Below are positions 28,999 to 39,026 of a DNA stretch of 64,000 nucleotides, piece after piece. Numbering within the stretch: the first letter of the stretch is position 1; the number at the start of each line of letters is the position of its first letter. The notes below the pieces were generated by a model, which did not search any database, was not told where the DNA came from, and worked only from the letters and a program-made list of their open reading frames with translations. Made by a program: the position numbers and the translations under genes. The DNA comes from Mesorhizobium waimense (lineage in GTDB: Bacteria > Pseudomonadota > Alphaproteobacteria > Rhizobiales > Rhizobiaceae): positions 62,001 through 126,000 of the forward strand of contig NZ_QZWZ01000011.1 in the NCBI RefSeq assembly GCF_003601975.1. Reading direction: 5' to 3'.

Positions 28999-30117
28999 CT
29001 ACACCCGCATCGGCATCAGCACGTAAAGCGCGGTTTCGTCGGCCATGTCGTGGATCAGCGTCGGCGAGCCGGCATCCGCCAGCATGAATTTCGCTTCCGT
29101 ACCGGTGAGCTGGGCTGCGACGTCGAGCAGATACTTGGCATTGAACCCGATCTCGATCGGATCGGACGAATAGTCCGCCGCCAGTTCCTCGGTGGCGCTG
29201 CCCGAATCCGGATTGTTGACGGCAAGCGTGACCTGGCCTTCGGTGATCGAAAGCTTCACCGCCCGGCCGCGCTCCGAAGATATGGTCGACACGCGATCGA
29301 CGGCGGCGGCGAAAGTCTGGCGGTCGATGATCAGCTTCTTGTCGTTGCCGGTCGGAATGACGCGCTGGTAGTCCGGGAAGGTGCCGTCGATCAGCTTCGA
29401 GGTCAGAACGACGCTGCCGATGGTGAAGCGGATCTTGGTATCCGACAATTCGGTGGTCACGGCGACATCTGGATCATCGACCAGCTTCTGCAGCTCGCTG
29501 ACCGTCTTGCGTGGGATGATGATGCCGGGCATGCCCTCGGAGCCTGCCGGCGCGTCGATCTCGGCGCGCGCCAGGCGATGGCCGTCGGTGGCGACCGAGC
29601 GCAGCTTCAGCTTGCCGCCGGCCTCATGCGTGTGCAGGTAGATGCCATTCAGATAGTAGCGCGTCTCTTCGGTCGAGATGGCGAACTGCGTCTTGTCGAT
29701 CAGGCCCTTCAAGCCGACCGAATCGAGCCGGAAGATATGCGAGAAGGAGCCGGCCGAGAGTTCCGGGAAATCGGACTGCGGCAGGCACTGCAGACGGAAA
29801 CTCGAACGGCCCGACGTCACCGTCATGGCGTTGCCGTCCTCGTCGGTCTTCAGCATCACCTCCGCTCCGTCGGCGAGCTTGCGCACGATATCGTAGAGCA
29901 GATGCGCCGGAACCGTCGTCGCCCCGCCGCGCTCGACCTTGGCGGGCGTGGCTTCGGTCACCTCGAGGTCGAGGTCGGTCGCCTTCATTTCAAGGCTGGC
30001 GCCTTCTGCGCTGAGCAGCACGTTGGACAGGATCGGTATGGTGTTGCGTCGTTCGACCACGCGGTGAACGTGGTTGAGCGACTTCAGGAGATTTGACCGT
30101 TCCAGGATAACACGCAT
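28999..30117 (-). CDS. dnaN: DNA polymerase III sliding clamp (beta subunit)
   Basis: The beta clamp encircles DNA and tethers polymerase III and repair factors. The 372-residue protein shows the three-fold clamp architecture, with VVERRNTIPILSNVLLSA near the N-terminus, the central SVATDGHRLARAE and PRKTVSELQKL, and the C-terminal pocket end ALYVLMPMRV. Length and ends are exact for the family. It lies 200 bp downstream of dnaA, with a hairpin between, and 98 bp upstream of recF. Confidence 0.97.
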   Translation of the reverse strand: MRVILERSNLLKSLNHVHRVVERRNTIPILSNVLLSAEGASLEMKATDLDLEVTEATPAKVERGGATTVPAHLLYDIVRKLADGAEVMLKTDEDGNAMTVTSGRSSFRLQCLPQSDFPELSAGSFSHIFRLDSVGLKGLIDKTQFAISTEETRYYLNGIYLHTHEAGGKLKLRSVATDGHRLARAEIDAPAGSEGMPGIIIPRKTVSELQKLVDDPDVAVTTELSDTKIRFTIGSVVLTSKLIDGTFPDYQRVIPTGNDKKLIIDRQTFAAAVDRVSTISSERGRAVKLSITEGQVTLAVNNPDSGSATEELAADYSSDPIEIGFNAKYLLDVAAQLTGTEAKFMLADAGSPTLIHDMADETALYVLMPMRV

Positions 30118-30230
30118 GACGAAACAGGCTCGCTTGAATGGATGAGCGGGTCTCCGGCTGGCGGCGCCCCGCGAAAGGTCTGAACAGGCTCAGAATCTGC
30201 GTAAGCTGACAGGAAAAAGCCTGCAAACGC

Positions 30231-30268
30231 AAGCCCGCGCCACCGGTTCAGGCCGGTTACGCGGGCTT
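30231..30268 (-). terminator. Compound hairpin between dnaA and dnaN
   Basis: AAGCCCGCG (30231-30239) pairs with CGCGGGCTT (30260-30268), enclosing ACCGG (30242-30246) and CCGGT (30253-30257). It follows dnaA on the minus strand. The T run is weak (GCTTGCGTTT), so readthrough into dnaN is possible. Confidence 0.5.
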
Positions 30269-30316
30269 TCTGGGGATAAAGCCGGCACAGCGCGCCAGCC
30301 GGCGTTTCCCATCCGA

Positions 30317-31861
30317 TCAAGCCTGGTCGTTGATCAGCCTTCTCAGCAGTTCCAGTTCCTGCGCCAGCGTGTTGTCGTTGCCGGAAAGATCCTCGATCTT
30401 GCGCACGGCATGCAGCACGGTGGTGTGGTCGCGTCCGCCGAAACGCCGCCCGATCTCCGGCAGCGACCGCGGTGTCATCACCTTGGACAGGTACATGGCG
30501 ACCTGCCGCGGCTTGACGATGGTGCGCGTGCGCCGGTTGGAAAGAAGCTCGGTCTTCGACACATTGTAGTGGCGCGCCACGATGCGCTGGATATCCTCGA
30601 TGCGCACCCGCTTCGGCTCGCCCGAACGATAGATATGGCCAAGGATCTCGTCGATGCGATCGATGCTGATCTGCGGTTCGAAGGATTGGCGGAACAGAAG
30701 CTGGTTGAAGGCGCCTTCGAGTTCGCGCCCGCTGCCGGTCACTGTGCGAGCGACGTGGTTGAGGATCTCCTCCGAAATGTCGAGCGAGGCGTCATCGACC
30801 TTGGCGGTGGCAAGACGCAGCTTGAGCATGCCGATCCGCATGGCGAAGTCGGGCGCCGACATTTCGAGCGCGACGCCGCCATTGAGGCGAGAGCGCACGC
30901 GTGGCTCCAGCGATTCCAGCTCCGACGGCGGCCGGTCGGCGGCAACCACCACCTGCTTGGCGCTGTCGAGCAGCATGTTGATCAGATGGCAGAATTCATG
31001 CTGGATCGACTTGCCCTGCAGGAACTGCATGTCGTCGATGATCAGGAGGTCGATGTCGCGCAGCTGTTCCTTCAGCGTCAGCGCATTGTTGTCGCGGATC
31101 GCCGTGGCGAAGCGCCACATGAAATACTCGGCCGTCAAATAGACGACGCGCGACTTCGGATTGTGCCGCAGGGATTCGGCCGCGATCGCCTGCAAAAGGT
31201 GGGTCTTGCCGAGCCCGACCGTCGCATGAAGGAAGAGCGGATTGAAACGCACCGCGCTCGACTGCGATTCCGCCACCGCCTTGGCGGCGGCGAAGGCCAC
31301 CCGGTTCGACGGGCCTTCGATGAAGGAGCCGAAGGTGTAGCGTGGGTCGAGCGGCGAACCCAGCACATTGTGCCGGTATTCGGCCTCGATGGGCGTGCCC
31401 GGGCGTGGCGCCGGCGCCCGTTCCACCCTGCCTGGTCCAGCAGTGCCGGCGGCCAGCGTCGTCTGCGTCTGCCTGGTCATCTTGCGCGCCGGAACAGCCT
31501 CCGGCTCGACCCCGTTGCGTCCCTGGCGCGTGGCGGTGCGCACGACGATCTCGATCTTGAGGATTTCGGGATCCTCGTGCTTCCACAGCTCCGCGATAAG
31601 GTCGAGATAATGGCCGTTGATCCAGGACCGCAGGAAGGCCGTCGGCACGGAAATGCGCACAATGCCACGGGATGCTTCGGCAACCTTCATGCGGCCGAAC
31701 CAGCTTGAATAGACCTCGACACCCAGACGTGCCTTCAGCTGGGTCTTGACGCGCTCGAACTTCTGTTCCGCGTCGCTCGAAGCCGCCATGCCGTCCCCTC
31801 CGACAAGTGTTGCTGGGAATGGGAGTTCGCTGGTTAGCTCCCTTTCGATTCCGCTCTGCAT
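30317..31861 (-). CDS. dnaA: Chromosomal replication initiator DnaA
   Basis: DnaA binds DnaA boxes, melts oriC and loads DnaB. The 514-residue protein has domain I (~30-100), a linker, the AAA+ core with Walker A GLGKTH (216-221) and Walker B IIDD (274-277), and the domain IV DnaA-box-binding motif [11 protein letters not shown] near the C-terminus. ATG 31861 is preceded by AAGGA with eight bases between; the frame extends to 31921 without a site. The ~850-bp spacer upstream holds DnaA-box-like and GANTC sites. Confidence 0.96.
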   Translation of the reverse strand: MQSGIERELTSELPFPATLVGGDGMAASSDAEQKFERVKTQLKARLGVEVYSSWFGRMKVAEASRGIVRISVPTAFLRSWINGHYLDLIAELWKHEDPEILKIEIVVRTATRQGRNGVEPEAVPARKMTRQTQTTLAAGTAGPGRVERAPAPRPGTPIEAEYRHNVLGSPLDPRYTFGSFIEGPSNRVAFAAAKAVAESQSSAVRFNPLFLHATVGLGKTHLLQAIAAESLRHNPKSRVVYLTAEYFMWRFATAIRDNNALTLKEQLRDIDLLIIDDMQFLQGKSIQHEFCHLINMLLDSAKQVVVAADRPPSELESLEPRVRSRLNGGVALEMSAPDFAMRIGMLKLRLATAKVDDASLDISEEILNHVARTVTGSGRELEGAFNQLLFRQSFEPQISIDRIDEILGHIYRSGEPKRVRIEDIQRIVARHYNVSKTELLSNRRTRTIVKPRQVAMYLSKVMTPRSLPEIGRRFGGRDHTTVLHAVRKIEDLSGNDNTLAQELELLRRLINDQA

Positions 31862-32650
31862 GATCGAGTTCCTTGTCCTTTTGTACCCTTTTTCCGCCGG
31901 GGATGCGCCTCCTGCATCCATGTTTCCGGCGACCGTATCTTCGTTGCGACACCACCGCCGCCGCAGGCAGGTAAATGTCGCCTCGTCACAAAGGGACCGG
32001 TGCCGGCTCTTGCAAGCCGGGCCGTTCTCGACACACCAGGCAATGCGATGCCATCCGGCGAAAACGCCGGCACCATCGACCTGCCATGTACAGTTACGCC
32101 AGTCCCCTACCGCCTCGAAAAGACAAATCGAACCCGTTCGCGGAATTGATCCACGTCATGAATTCTGCCATTTTGTGCTGGCCGATTCAGGCTGGGTTGA
32201 GAGCCAAGAGCCCGTCCCTTCGATGGAGGGACATTACCGAAATCGCTGTGGATAGGGCAAGGCCACGACTAACGGATTTTTAACGAATCTGGCTAGCGGA
32301 GACGGGTTCGGAGCAGATGCCGCAACGGCACATTTTGATAAAGCCATTGTGATTCAAACCCTTTTCCGGCGAATATGAAAACGGCCACACGGCGCGAAAT
32401 TTTCTGAAATAATTCTCTTGACAGCAACTTGTCCCCCATCGCCCGGACGCGATGTGAACAAGCTGTGGATCACCATCTGTAAGTATTTGAAAAATATCAG
32501 GAATTTGTGTCAGCCGAAATTATAGACCCTGCCGCTTTCGGCATAACCGAGTATCACCGCGCATGTATATGCCGGCAAACCATTCCGGACTTTGAAATCC
32601 AAGCCAGACGCGCTTTGCGGGCGTTCTTTTTAAGTACTTGCCGGCAAACG
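31862..32650 (-). promoter_or_regulatory. Long dnaA upstream region with DnaA-box-like and GANTC sites
   Basis: No convincing gene lies between dnaA and rpsT. The region becomes AT-rich from ~32280 to 32550. DnaA-box-like 9-mers (consensus TTATCCACA) occur as TGATCCACG (32147-32155), and on the opposite strand as TGTGGATAG (32247-32255) and TGTGGATCA (32464-32472). CcrM methylation sites GANTC lie at 32184, 32285 and 32351. A perfect -10 TATAAT on the minus strand (32519-32524) could drive dnaA from a start near 32512. Autoregulation of dnaA is the modest reading; origin function is possible but unproven. Confidence 0.5.
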
Positions 32651-32678
32651 AAAAAACCCGGCGGGATCCGCCGGGTTT
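32651..32678 (-). terminator. Rho-independent terminator after rpsT
   Basis: On the minus strand AAACCCGGCGG pairs with CCGCCGGGTTT (plus-strand 32654-32664 and 32668-32678) and runs into TTTTTT, 30 bp after the rpsT stop. Confidence 0.85.
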
Positions 32679-32708
32679 GAACAAGCCAAGTTTTAGTTAA
32701 ATGTAATA

Positions 32709-32975
32709 TTAGGCCGACAGCACCTTGAGGCGGTGGGCCAGGCGCGACACTTTGCGGGATGCCGTATTCTTGTGCAGCACGCCCTTGGTCGCGGCGCGCA
32801 TCAATTCCGGCTCGGCGGCCTTGAACGCGACCAGCGCGGCGGCCTTGTCGCCGGCGGCCAGCGCCTCTTCGACCTGACGGACATAGGTGCGGACACGCGA
32901 GCGCCGGTTCTTGTTGATCGCCGCGCGGCGGGCGATCTTGCGCGTTGCCTTTTTGGCCGAGGAGGTATTGGCCAT
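32709..32975 (-). CDS. rpsT: 30S ribosomal protein S20
   Basis: S20 binds 16S rRNA at the bottom of the small subunit. The 88-residue protein starts [19 protein letters not shown], is rich in Lys, Arg and Ala, and ends [12 protein letters not shown], all typical. ATG 32975 follows AGAGAGG; the frame continues upstream without a better start. The order crotonase-rpsT-dnaA is common in rhizobia. A strong terminator separates it from the dnaA leader. Confidence 0.96.
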   Translation of the reverse strand: MANTSSAKKATRKIARRAAINKNRRSRVRTYVRQVEEALAAGDKAAALVAFKAAEPELMRAATKGVLHKNTASRKVSRLAHRLKVLSA

Positions 32976-33121
32976 GATGCCTCTCTTCTGATCTGGTGGG
33001 CGCATGCGGATGCCGCAGGGCGCAAAAAACAAACGGGCAGCCAAAGGCCGCCTCGGTTGGAGCGGCTTATAGTTCAGCTTTTCCGGCGCGTCAACGCCGC
33101 CCGGCCTTCTTTTTAACCCGC

Positions 33122-33895
33122 CTAGCGGTTGGTGAAATTCGGCTTCCGCTTCTCGGCAAAGGCGGCCATGCCTTCCTTCTGGTCGTCGAGCGCAAACAGC
33201 GAGTGAAACAGGCGCCGTTCGAAGCGAAGCCCTTCGGCAAGGGTCGTCTCATAGGCGCGGTTGACCGCCTCCTTGGTCATCATCACCGACGGCAGCGAAA
33301 ACTCGGCGATCTTGCCCGCTGCCTTCAGCGCTTCCTCGACAAGGTCGCCGGCGGGCACCACGCGCGATACCAGGCCGCAGCGCTCGGCTTCCGCCGCATC
33401 CATCATCCGCCCGGTCAGGCACATGTCCATCGCCTTCGACTTGCCGACGAAGCGGGTCAGCCGCTGCGATCCGCCCATGCCGGGCATGACGCCGAGCGTG
33501 ATCTCGGGCTGGCCGAACTTGGCATTGTCGGCAGCAATGATGAAATCGCACATCATCGCCAACTCGCAGCCGCCGCCGAGCGCATAGCCGGCAACCGCGG
33601 CGATGACAGGCTTTCGCGTGCGCGCAAGTTCCTCCCAGCCGACGAAGAAGTCCTGCACATAGGCGTCGACGAAGGCGATCGCCTGCATTTCCTTGATGTC
33701 GGCGCCCGCCGCGAAGGCCTTCTCGGAACCGGTGATGACCATGGCGCCGATCGCGGCATCGGCGCCAAACCCGTTCACGGCCGCCACCACCTCCGCCATG
33801 ACCTGGGAATTCAGCGCGTTGAGCGCCTTGGGCCGGTTCAGCGTGATCAGCCCGACCTTGCCGCGCGTTTCCACGATGATGGTTTCATAGGCCAT
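33122..33895 (-). CDS. Enoyl-CoA hydratase (crotonase family)
   Basis: The 257-residue protein hydrates trans-2-enoyl-CoA in fatty-acid or related degradation. It has the crotonase fold with the first oxyanion-hole loop [10 protein letters not shown], the second [15 protein letters not shown], and a catalytic Glu in [17 protein letters not shown]. The C-terminal end reads [11 protein letters not shown], typical of short-chain enoyl-CoA hydratases. ATG 33895 follows GAGG. It sits between mutM and rpsT on the same strand, 46 bp after mutM, and is probably co-transcribed with it. Confidence 0.92.
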   Translation of the reverse strand: MAYETIIVETRGKVGLITLNRPKALNALNSQVMAEVVAAVNGFGADAAIGAMVITGSEKAFAAGADIKEMQAIAFVDAYVQDFFVGWEELARTRKPVIAAVAGYALGGGCELAMMCDFIIAADNAKFGQPEITLGVMPGMGGSQRLTRFVGKSKAMDMCLTGRMMDAAEAERCGLVSRVVPAGDLVEEALKAAGKIAEFSLPSVMMTKEAVNRAYETTLAEGLRFERRLFHSLFALDDQKEGMAAFAEKRKPNFTNR

Positions 33896-33941
33896 GGCTT
33901 CGCCTCCTCGTTCCTGCCGATTGATGTCGACTGGTCCTAGC

Positions 33942-34832
33942 TTACCGCTGACAGGTCCGGCAATAGAAGGTCGAGCGCCCGCTTTGCACGATGCGCTCGA
34001 TGTGGCCGCCGCAGCCCGGCGTGGAGCATGGCTCGCCTTCCCGGTCGTAGACCGCGAAGGAATGCTGGAAATAGCCCAGCGAGCCGTCTGTCTGCACATA
34101 GTCGCGCAGCGACGATCCGCCGGCGGCGATTGCATCGGCGATGACCGAACGGATCGCCCCGGCCAGGCGTTCGCTCTGCGCTGCCGCCTTCTTTCCGGCC
34201 TTGGCGATCGTGCCTGATTCACGCAGCGGCGACAGGCCGGCGCGCCACAGCGCCTCCGACACGTAGATATTTCCGAGCCCGGCGATCAGCCGCTGGTCGA
34301 GAAGCGCTGCCTTCAACGGCGATCGGCGGCCTTCGAGCAGCGAGGCGAGCAGAACGCCGTCCAGCGTATTGCCGGTCGGCTCGACACCCAGCCCGGCCAG
34401 CATCGGATGCGTGTCGGGCGTCCCTTCGGCAAACAGCATGAAACCGAAGCGGCGTGGGTCGTTGAAGATCACGCGGGAGCGCGCACCGCCGGCCGAGACC
34501 ACATCGAACACGACATGATCGTGCGCAGCACTTTTCGAGCGCTCGTGATGGAATACACCCGGTATCTCGCTGCCGTCTGGTGTCTCGATGCGGAACGAGC
34601 CCGACATGCCGAGATGGCAGATCAGGACCGGACCGCCCTCCACATGGATGGTGAGATATTTGGCCCGCCGGCCGAGTGCCGTGATGGTCTTGCCGGTCAG
34701 CCGCGCGGAGAAATTCTCGGGAAATGGAAACCTGAGATCGGGCCGGCGCGCTTCGACGCCAACGAGGCGGGCGCCTTCCAGAACCGGTTGCAGGCCGCGC
34801 CGGACCGTTTCGACCTCAGGTAATTCGGGCAT
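33942..34832 (-). CDS. mutM: Formamidopyrimidine-DNA glycosylase MutM (Fpg)
   Basis: MutM removes 8-oxoguanine and formamidopyrimidines and nicks the abasic site. The 296-residue protein starts PELPEVET after Met (catalytic Pro2 and Glu3), has [13 protein letters not shown], the helix-two-turn-helix [20 protein letters not shown], and a C-terminal zinc finger with Cys pairs CSTPGCGG and FYCRTC. Its start overlaps the deoB end by 17 bp, so translation is probably coupled. Confidence 0.96.
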   Translation of the reverse strand: MPELPEVETVRRGLQPVLEGARLVGVEARRPDLRFPFPENFSARLTGKTITALGRRAKYLTIHVEGGPVLICHLGMSGSFRIETPDGSEIPGVFHHERSKSAAHDHVVFDVVSAGGARSRVIFNDPRRFGFMLFAEGTPDTHPMLAGLGVEPTGNTLDGVLLASLLEGRRSPLKAALLDQRLIAGLGNIYVSEALWRAGLSPLRESGTIAKAGKKAAAQSERLAGAIRSVIADAIAAGGSSLRDYVQTDGSLGYFQHSFAVYDREGEPCSTPGCGGHIERIVQSGRSTFYCRTCQR

Positions 34833-36063
34833 GGCCGCCTATCGTCGCATAGAAAGAAGTGCCGTGACGGCCGCGCGCCAGCCGCAGATGCTCGGCGACG
34901 GTCTCGCCAATGTCGGCAAAGGTCGTTCTGAGCCCGATGTCGCCGCCCTTCAACCCCGGTCCGACGCCGATCACCGGAATGCGCTCGCGCGTGTGGTCGG
35001 TGCCGCGCCATGTCGGGTCGTTGCCGTGGTCGGCGGTGAGGATGAGCAGGTCGCCTTGCTTCAGTTTGGCAAGCGCCTCGGGCAGGCGCCGGTCGAAGGC
35101 TTCGAGTGCGGCCGCATAGCCGGCGACGTCGCGGCGATGGCCGAACTCGGTGTCGAAATCGACGAAATTGGCAAACGCCAGATCGCCGTCGCCGGCGTCG
35201 TCCATCGCACCCAGCGCCTTGTCGAACATCGCCATGTTGCCGGCGGCCTTGCGCACTTCGGAGATGCCGCGATGCGCGAAGATGTCGCCGATCTTGCCGA
35301 CCGCGATAACCTTGCTTCCGCGTTGCGTCAGCCGGTCGAGCAGCGTTGGTTCCGGCGGCGGCACCGCATAGTCGCGGCGGTTGTAGGTGCGCTCGAAGGT
35401 GGCGACGGTTTCCCCGACAAAAGGCCGTGCGATCACCCGGCCGATGTTCAGCGGATCGACCAGCCTGCGCACCACCTTGCAGAACTCGTAGAGCCGCTCC
35501 AGTCCGAAATGCACTTCGTGCGCGGCAATCTGCAGCACGGAGTCGACCGACGTGTAGCAGATCGGCTGGCCGGAGCGGATATGCTCCTCGCCGAACCGCT
35601 CGATGATCTCGATGCCCGCCGCATGGCAATCGCCGAGAATGCCGGGCACCTTTCCTTCGCGGATCATCGCCTGCGTCAGCTCGGCGGGAAAAGCCGGCAC
35701 CGTCTGAGGGAAATAGCCCCAGTCGAAGCGCACCGGCAGGCCGGCGATTTCCCAATGACCGGAGGGCGTGTCCTTGCCGCTCGAGACCTCCTGCGCTGCG
35801 CCATGAATGGCCGTGGCAAGCGGGATCGTGTCGCCGCCGAACCGAAAACCGGTCGCGGTTTCCGCCGCGCGGGCAAGCCCGAGCGAGACCATGTTCGGCA
35901 CCGCGAGCGGCCCCTTGCGCAGGCCTTCGCGATCCGCGCGGCCCTGCGCGCAGGCCAAGGCGATGTGTCCGAACGTATCGGCGCCGGTATCGCCATAGCG
36001 TTCGGCATCGGCGGCGCCGCCGATGCCGAAGGAATCGAGAACGAAGAGGAAAGCGCGTGCCAT
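34816..36063 (-). CDS. deoB: Phosphopentomutase DeoB
   Basis: DeoB interconverts ribose (or deoxyribose) 1- and 5-phosphate in nucleoside salvage, using two Mn2+ ions. The 415-residue alkaline-phosphatase-superfamily protein has [18 protein letters not shown] at the N-terminus (metal-binding Asp), the cap domain with [14 protein letters not shown], and [20 protein letters not shown] near the C-terminus. ATG 36063 is chosen because the match starts [11 protein letters not shown]. It overlaps mutM by 17 bp. No other nucleoside-catabolism gene is nearby. Confidence 0.94.
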   Translation of the reverse strand: MARAFLFVLDSFGIGGAADAERYGDTGADTFGHIALACAQGRADREGLRKGPLAVPNMVSLGLARAAETATGFRFGGDTIPLATAIHGAAQEVSSGKDTPSGHWEIAGLPVRFDWGYFPQTVPAFPAELTQAMIREGKVPGILGDCHAAGIEIIERFGEEHIRSGQPICYTSVDSVLQIAAHEVHFGLERLYEFCKVVRRLVDPLNIGRVIARPFVGETVATFERTYNRRDYAVPPPEPTLLDRLTQRGSKVIAVGKIGDIFAHRGISEVRKAAGNMAMFDKALGAMDDAGDGDLAFANFVDFDTEFGHRRDVAGYAAALEAFDRRLPEALAKLKQGDLLILTADHGNDPTWRGTDHTRERIPVIGVGPGLKGGDIGLRTTFADIGETVAEHLRLARGRHGTSFYATIGGHARIT

Positions 36064-36199
36064 CGAATGGGATCGTGTTGCCTGACTGCGGTCCCAGACA
36101 TAGGGTTCCGCATCGCCATTGGCAATTCGGAAACCAAACGGCAACGGCTTGGACGCGATAGTCGGGGCGAGACCGGATGCCGAAGCGGGCAGGGCGAGG

Positions 36200-37195
36200 A
36201 TGAGACATGGTGGCGCATTTTCGGCAAGGCCCGCCTTGAGGGCATGCGTGGCCGCGTTTGCGTTGTTGGCCGCATCATGGCCGAATGCGGCGCGTGCCGA
36301 CTGGCGCGATGACATTGGCACGTTCCGCATCGGCATCGTCGCCGAACCCGGTGCCGGCAACACCGTTCCGGGCCTGGCGCTGCTGACGGACGCCTATACC
36401 AAGGCGCTCGGCATGAAGGTGGAGTTTGTCGTCGCCCGCGACTACGCGGCGCTGATCGAGGCGCAGGCAAGCGGCCGGATCGAATACGCGGTCTATTCGG
36501 CGACGGCCTACGCCACCGCCGCGCAACGCTGCGGCTGCGTCGAACCGCTCGTGGCGCCGGTCGATGCGGATGGCGCCATCGGCATCCGCTCCGTCCTCGT
36601 GACGCGCGACGGCAAGGTTCCGGAACTTGCGGCCATGACGTCACACCGCATCGCGATGGCGCCTTCCGACAGCATCGGTGGTTCTCTGTTGCCGTTAGCC
36701 GGGCTCAAGGCGGATGGCGTCGAGCTCAGCGAGGATGCGCCATATCTTGTGCACGCCGCTTCGGCCGCCGCGGCCGAAACAATGCTGATCGACGGCCAGG
36801 CCGATGCCCTGTTCGGTTGGGTGGAAGCCATGGCGGACGGCCAGCCGGCGATCCCGGGTGACCAACTGGCTGATCCAGACGGCCAACCGGCCGAACCGGT
36901 CGGCACAGTGGCGAGGCTTGAGGCGGCAGGTCTTTTGAAGAGCCAACTTCAGGTCGTATGGACGTCCGGCTTGCTCAGATACGGCCCGCATGCCGTCCGC
37001 AGCGACCTCGATCCCGAGGCCAAGCGCCGGCTTACCGTGTTCCTCACCAACCTCAAGTCGATAACGCCTGATGTCTACGATCTGCTTGAGGCGGCGCACT
37101 CCGGCGGATTCGTCGTCGCTGATCGGAAGGACTATGCGATGGCCGCTGCCATCGTGCAGTTTGTGTCAGGCAAAACAGCCAGCAACGATCCTTGA
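36200..37195 (+). CDS. PhnD-like periplasmic substrate-binding protein
   Basis: The 331-residue protein has a signal peptide ([16 protein letters not shown], cleavage near ARA-D) and then a periplasmic binding domain of the PhnD type ([56 protein letters not shown]). Such proteins bind phosphonates, phosphite or other oxyanions for ABC import, but no permease or ATPase gene is next to it. ATG 36200 follows AGGGCGAGG; a TTG at 36119 opens the frame. It is convergent with the minor pilin gene. Confidence 0.78.
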   Translation: MRHGGAFSARPALRACVAAFALLAASWPNAARADWRDDIGTFRIGIVAEPGAGNTVPGLALLTDAYTKALGMKVEFVVARDYAALIEAQASGRIEYAVYSATAYATAAQRCGCVEPLVAPVDADGAIGIRSVLVTRDGKVPELAAMTSHRIAMAPSDSIGGSLLPLAGLKADGVELSEDAPYLVHAASAAAAETMLIDGQADALFGWVEAMADGQPAIPGDQLADPDGQPAEPVGTVARLEAAGLLKSQLQVVWTSGLLRYGPHAVRSDLDPEAKRRLTVFLTNLKSITPDVYDLLEAAHSGGFVVADRKDYAMAAAIVQFVSGKTASNDP

Positions 37196-37215
37196 CGACC
37201 GGGCTGCGAGCCCGC

Positions 37216-37830
37216 TCAGCAGTCGCTGCAGGGGATCGTCGTGCTGCGACGGGGGCGCAGGTAATAGGTCTCGCCCATCGATATCTTGTTGAAGGCCGAG
37301 GTCAACCCTAGCCGCTGCTGGCCGTCCGGCGACCAGGTGATGACCGGCTCGTAGGCAAGATCGCTTTCGACACGAATAAGAAAAGTGCCTGCAACTTTCA
37401 GCGTGGCGGGAATTGTGGTGGCGGTGTCCTTGGTGGCATCGACGGCCGACGTACCATCGACCAGCTTGCGCGACCACACGACCTTCACCTCCGCATCGGT
37501 CGTGACCTCTATCGCCGTGATGATGATCTTCGGCGTCGAGCGGTTATAGGGCTGCAAGGTCGATGTACCGATCTGCATGATTGCATCGAGATCCGCTTTG
37601 GTGATCGTATTTTGCTGCGTGACGAGATCCGCCACCATGCTGCCGATGCGGCTGACCTTCTTGCTGGTTTCGATAGCCTGCGAAGCTTCCATGGTCACGA
37701 AGTACATGACGAGCAGCACAGGTACGATGAAGGCGAACTCGATGGCCGCGACGCCGCGGCGATCGGCGTAGAGCCGCATCGCTCTCGTCCAGACTGCTGA
37801 AATCCCCCGGTGCGCCCCCGCACGAAACAT
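37216..37830 (-). CDS. TadE/TadG-type minor pilin-like protein
   Basis: The 204-residue protein has an N-terminal pseudopilin-like segment, RRGVAAIEFAFIVPVLLVMY, close to the TadE consensus (Gly, Glu five to six residues on, long hydrophobic helix), and a periplasmic C-terminal part ending IPCSDC. TadE/F/G minor pilins are processed by the prepilin peptidase and help Flp pilus assembly. It lacks the large von Willebrand-type domain of full TadG. ATG 37830 is the preferred start. It is the last gene of the minus-strand trio. Confidence 0.8.
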   Translation of the reverse strand: MFRAGAHRGISAVWTRAMRLYADRRGVAAIEFAFIVPVLLVMYFVTMEASQAIETSKKVSRIGSMVADLVTQQNTITKADLDAIMQIGTSTLQPYNRSTPKIIITAIEVTTDAEVKVVWSRKLVDGTSAVDATKDTATTIPATLKVAGTFLIRVESDLAYEPVITWSPDGQQRLGLTSAFNKISMGETYYLRPRRSTTIPCSDC

Positions 37831-37868
37831 GCCTTTACCCCCGTTTTGCCAAAGCAAGCCTGCAAGTC

Positions 37869-38459
37869 TCAGTTGTCGAACGGCTCGTTCTGCCAGGTCA
37901 CTGAAGCGAAATGCAGCGTGTTGCCGTCCTTGAGATTGGCCATCGACTTGGCCATGAAATCGGTCATGACAGGCCATTTGTAGAACACCCGCAGCATGTT
38001 CCTCGATTCCGCCAGGCCGGGAGTGACAGCGAAGCTCGTCGCATTCGTGCCGTGCTTCAGCACGATCTCGCCGTCCACGATCTTGAAGCTCGCCGTGGCG
38101 GCGTCGGCAAAGGTCGGATACTCGCGCAAATCCACCAGCAGTCCCGGGCAGGTCTTGGCGACCATGATCTCAAGCCTGCTGCAGATGAGGTCCCGCAACT
38201 TGGTCCCGGCTACGTCGGCCGGCCTCAACTGGCCGGTGCGCAGCTGGCGGGCGACGTCGTCCGTGGCGTTGGCCATCACTTCCTGTCCGGCAAACGAGAT
38301 GCAACTCTCGAGGATGGCAAAGACGAGAAGGGCGAACGGCAGGGCAAGCATGGCGAATTCTATTGCGGTGCTGCCGCGCCTGTCGCCAAGGAAACGGGAG
38401 CGGAACCATGGCCGCCTGGCGCTGCGATTGCCGTCTTCGGGTGCCGGATCCCTGCTCAT
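37869..38459 (-). CDS. TadE-like minor pilin
   Basis: The 196-residue protein has the TadE processing site and hydrophobic helix RRGSTAIEFAMLALPF near residues 28-43, then a periplasmic domain with two Cys (DLICSRLE; AKTCPGLLVDL) ending TWQNEPFDN. It should be cleaved after Gly by the prepilin peptidase encoded at 39706. ATG 38459 follows AGGAACAGGAC. It is directly upstream of the second minor pilin gene (38 bp) in the same operon. Confidence 0.85.
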   Translation of the reverse strand: MSRDPAPEDGNRSARRPWFRSRFLGDRRGSTAIEFAMLALPFALLVFAILESCISFAGQEVMANATDDVARQLRTGQLRPADVAGTKLRDLICSRLEIMVAKTCPGLLVDLREYPTFADAATASFKIVDGEIVLKHGTNATSFAVTPGLAESRNMLRVFYKWPVMTDFMAKSMANLKDGNTLHFASVTWQNEPFDN

Positions 38460-38603
38460 GTCCTGTTCCTGCCGATGCTTGTGCGGTGTCGGCGGGCACA
38501 TTAGCCAAGACCCATTGAAACCCGGTTTGGATGACCGCTAAATTCGTCGAGACGGCCTTAACCGGCCGCTAACCGTGGCGCCAAGTGCCGACAGCCCGGG
38601 GGC

Positions 38604-39026
38604 TCAGTGGCCGGCGCTCATCTCGGCCTCCGAGGCCTTCTCGCTCTCGCTCTTGTAGGAGCTTTCGCAATAGGGCGTGCAGGACATGGTCTGAATTTCG
38701 GAGCGCCTGTAGATTCTGACCGAAGACGCGTCCTGCCGCACGACCGTGACTTGCTCGTCGATGATCGGGCTGCCGTCCTGGTCTAGGACAACCAGGTTGG
38801 TGACGCCAAATCCCTTGCCGGTCAGAACGATTGTCGAGGCATCCTGAACGGCGGCGTCGGCGATCGCTGGGTTGCCGACGACGATGGTGTCGGCGGCACG
38901 CGACAACTTGACGATCTTTGCCTGGTTCATCGTGACTTCGATACCGGATCCGGCCCTGGCCGGCATGACGAAGGCAGAGGCGGCGAGAAGCGCGGCAACT
39001 GCAAATGACGATCTCGACCCGGTCAT
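38604..39026 (-). CDS. Stand-alone CpaC/secretin N-domain protein
   Basis: The 140-residue protein has a signal peptide (SSFAVAALLAASAFVMPARA) and a single domain matching the N-terminal part of CpaC secretins: MNQAKIVKLSRAADTIVVGN, PAIADAAVQDASTIVLTGKG, TNLVVLDQDG. No secretin barrel follows. It ends with a Ser/Cys/Glu tail (MSCTPYCESSYKSESEK, then ASEAEMSAGH). It may bind the periplasmic part of the secretin or pilus. ATG 39026 follows GGAG. It is the first minus-strand gene facing pilA. Confidence 0.82.
   Translation of the reverse strand: MTGSRSSFAVAALLAASAFVMPARAGSGIEVTMNQAKIVKLSRAADTIVVGNPAIADAAVQDASTIVLTGKGFGVTNLVVLDQDGSPIIDEQVTVVRQDASSVRIYRRSEIQTMSCTPYCESSYKSESEKASEAEMSAGH

Noticed and set aside
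31746..32283. Plus-strand open frames (169 and 102 codons) across the dnaA start and upstream region
   Set aside because: They overlap dnaA and have no family-like segments or ribosome sites.
31862..32708. Chromosomal origin of replication
   Set aside because: DnaA-box-like sites and AT-richness are suggestive, but alphaproteobacterial origins usually lie near hemE and no skew data are available, so I keep only a regulatory call.
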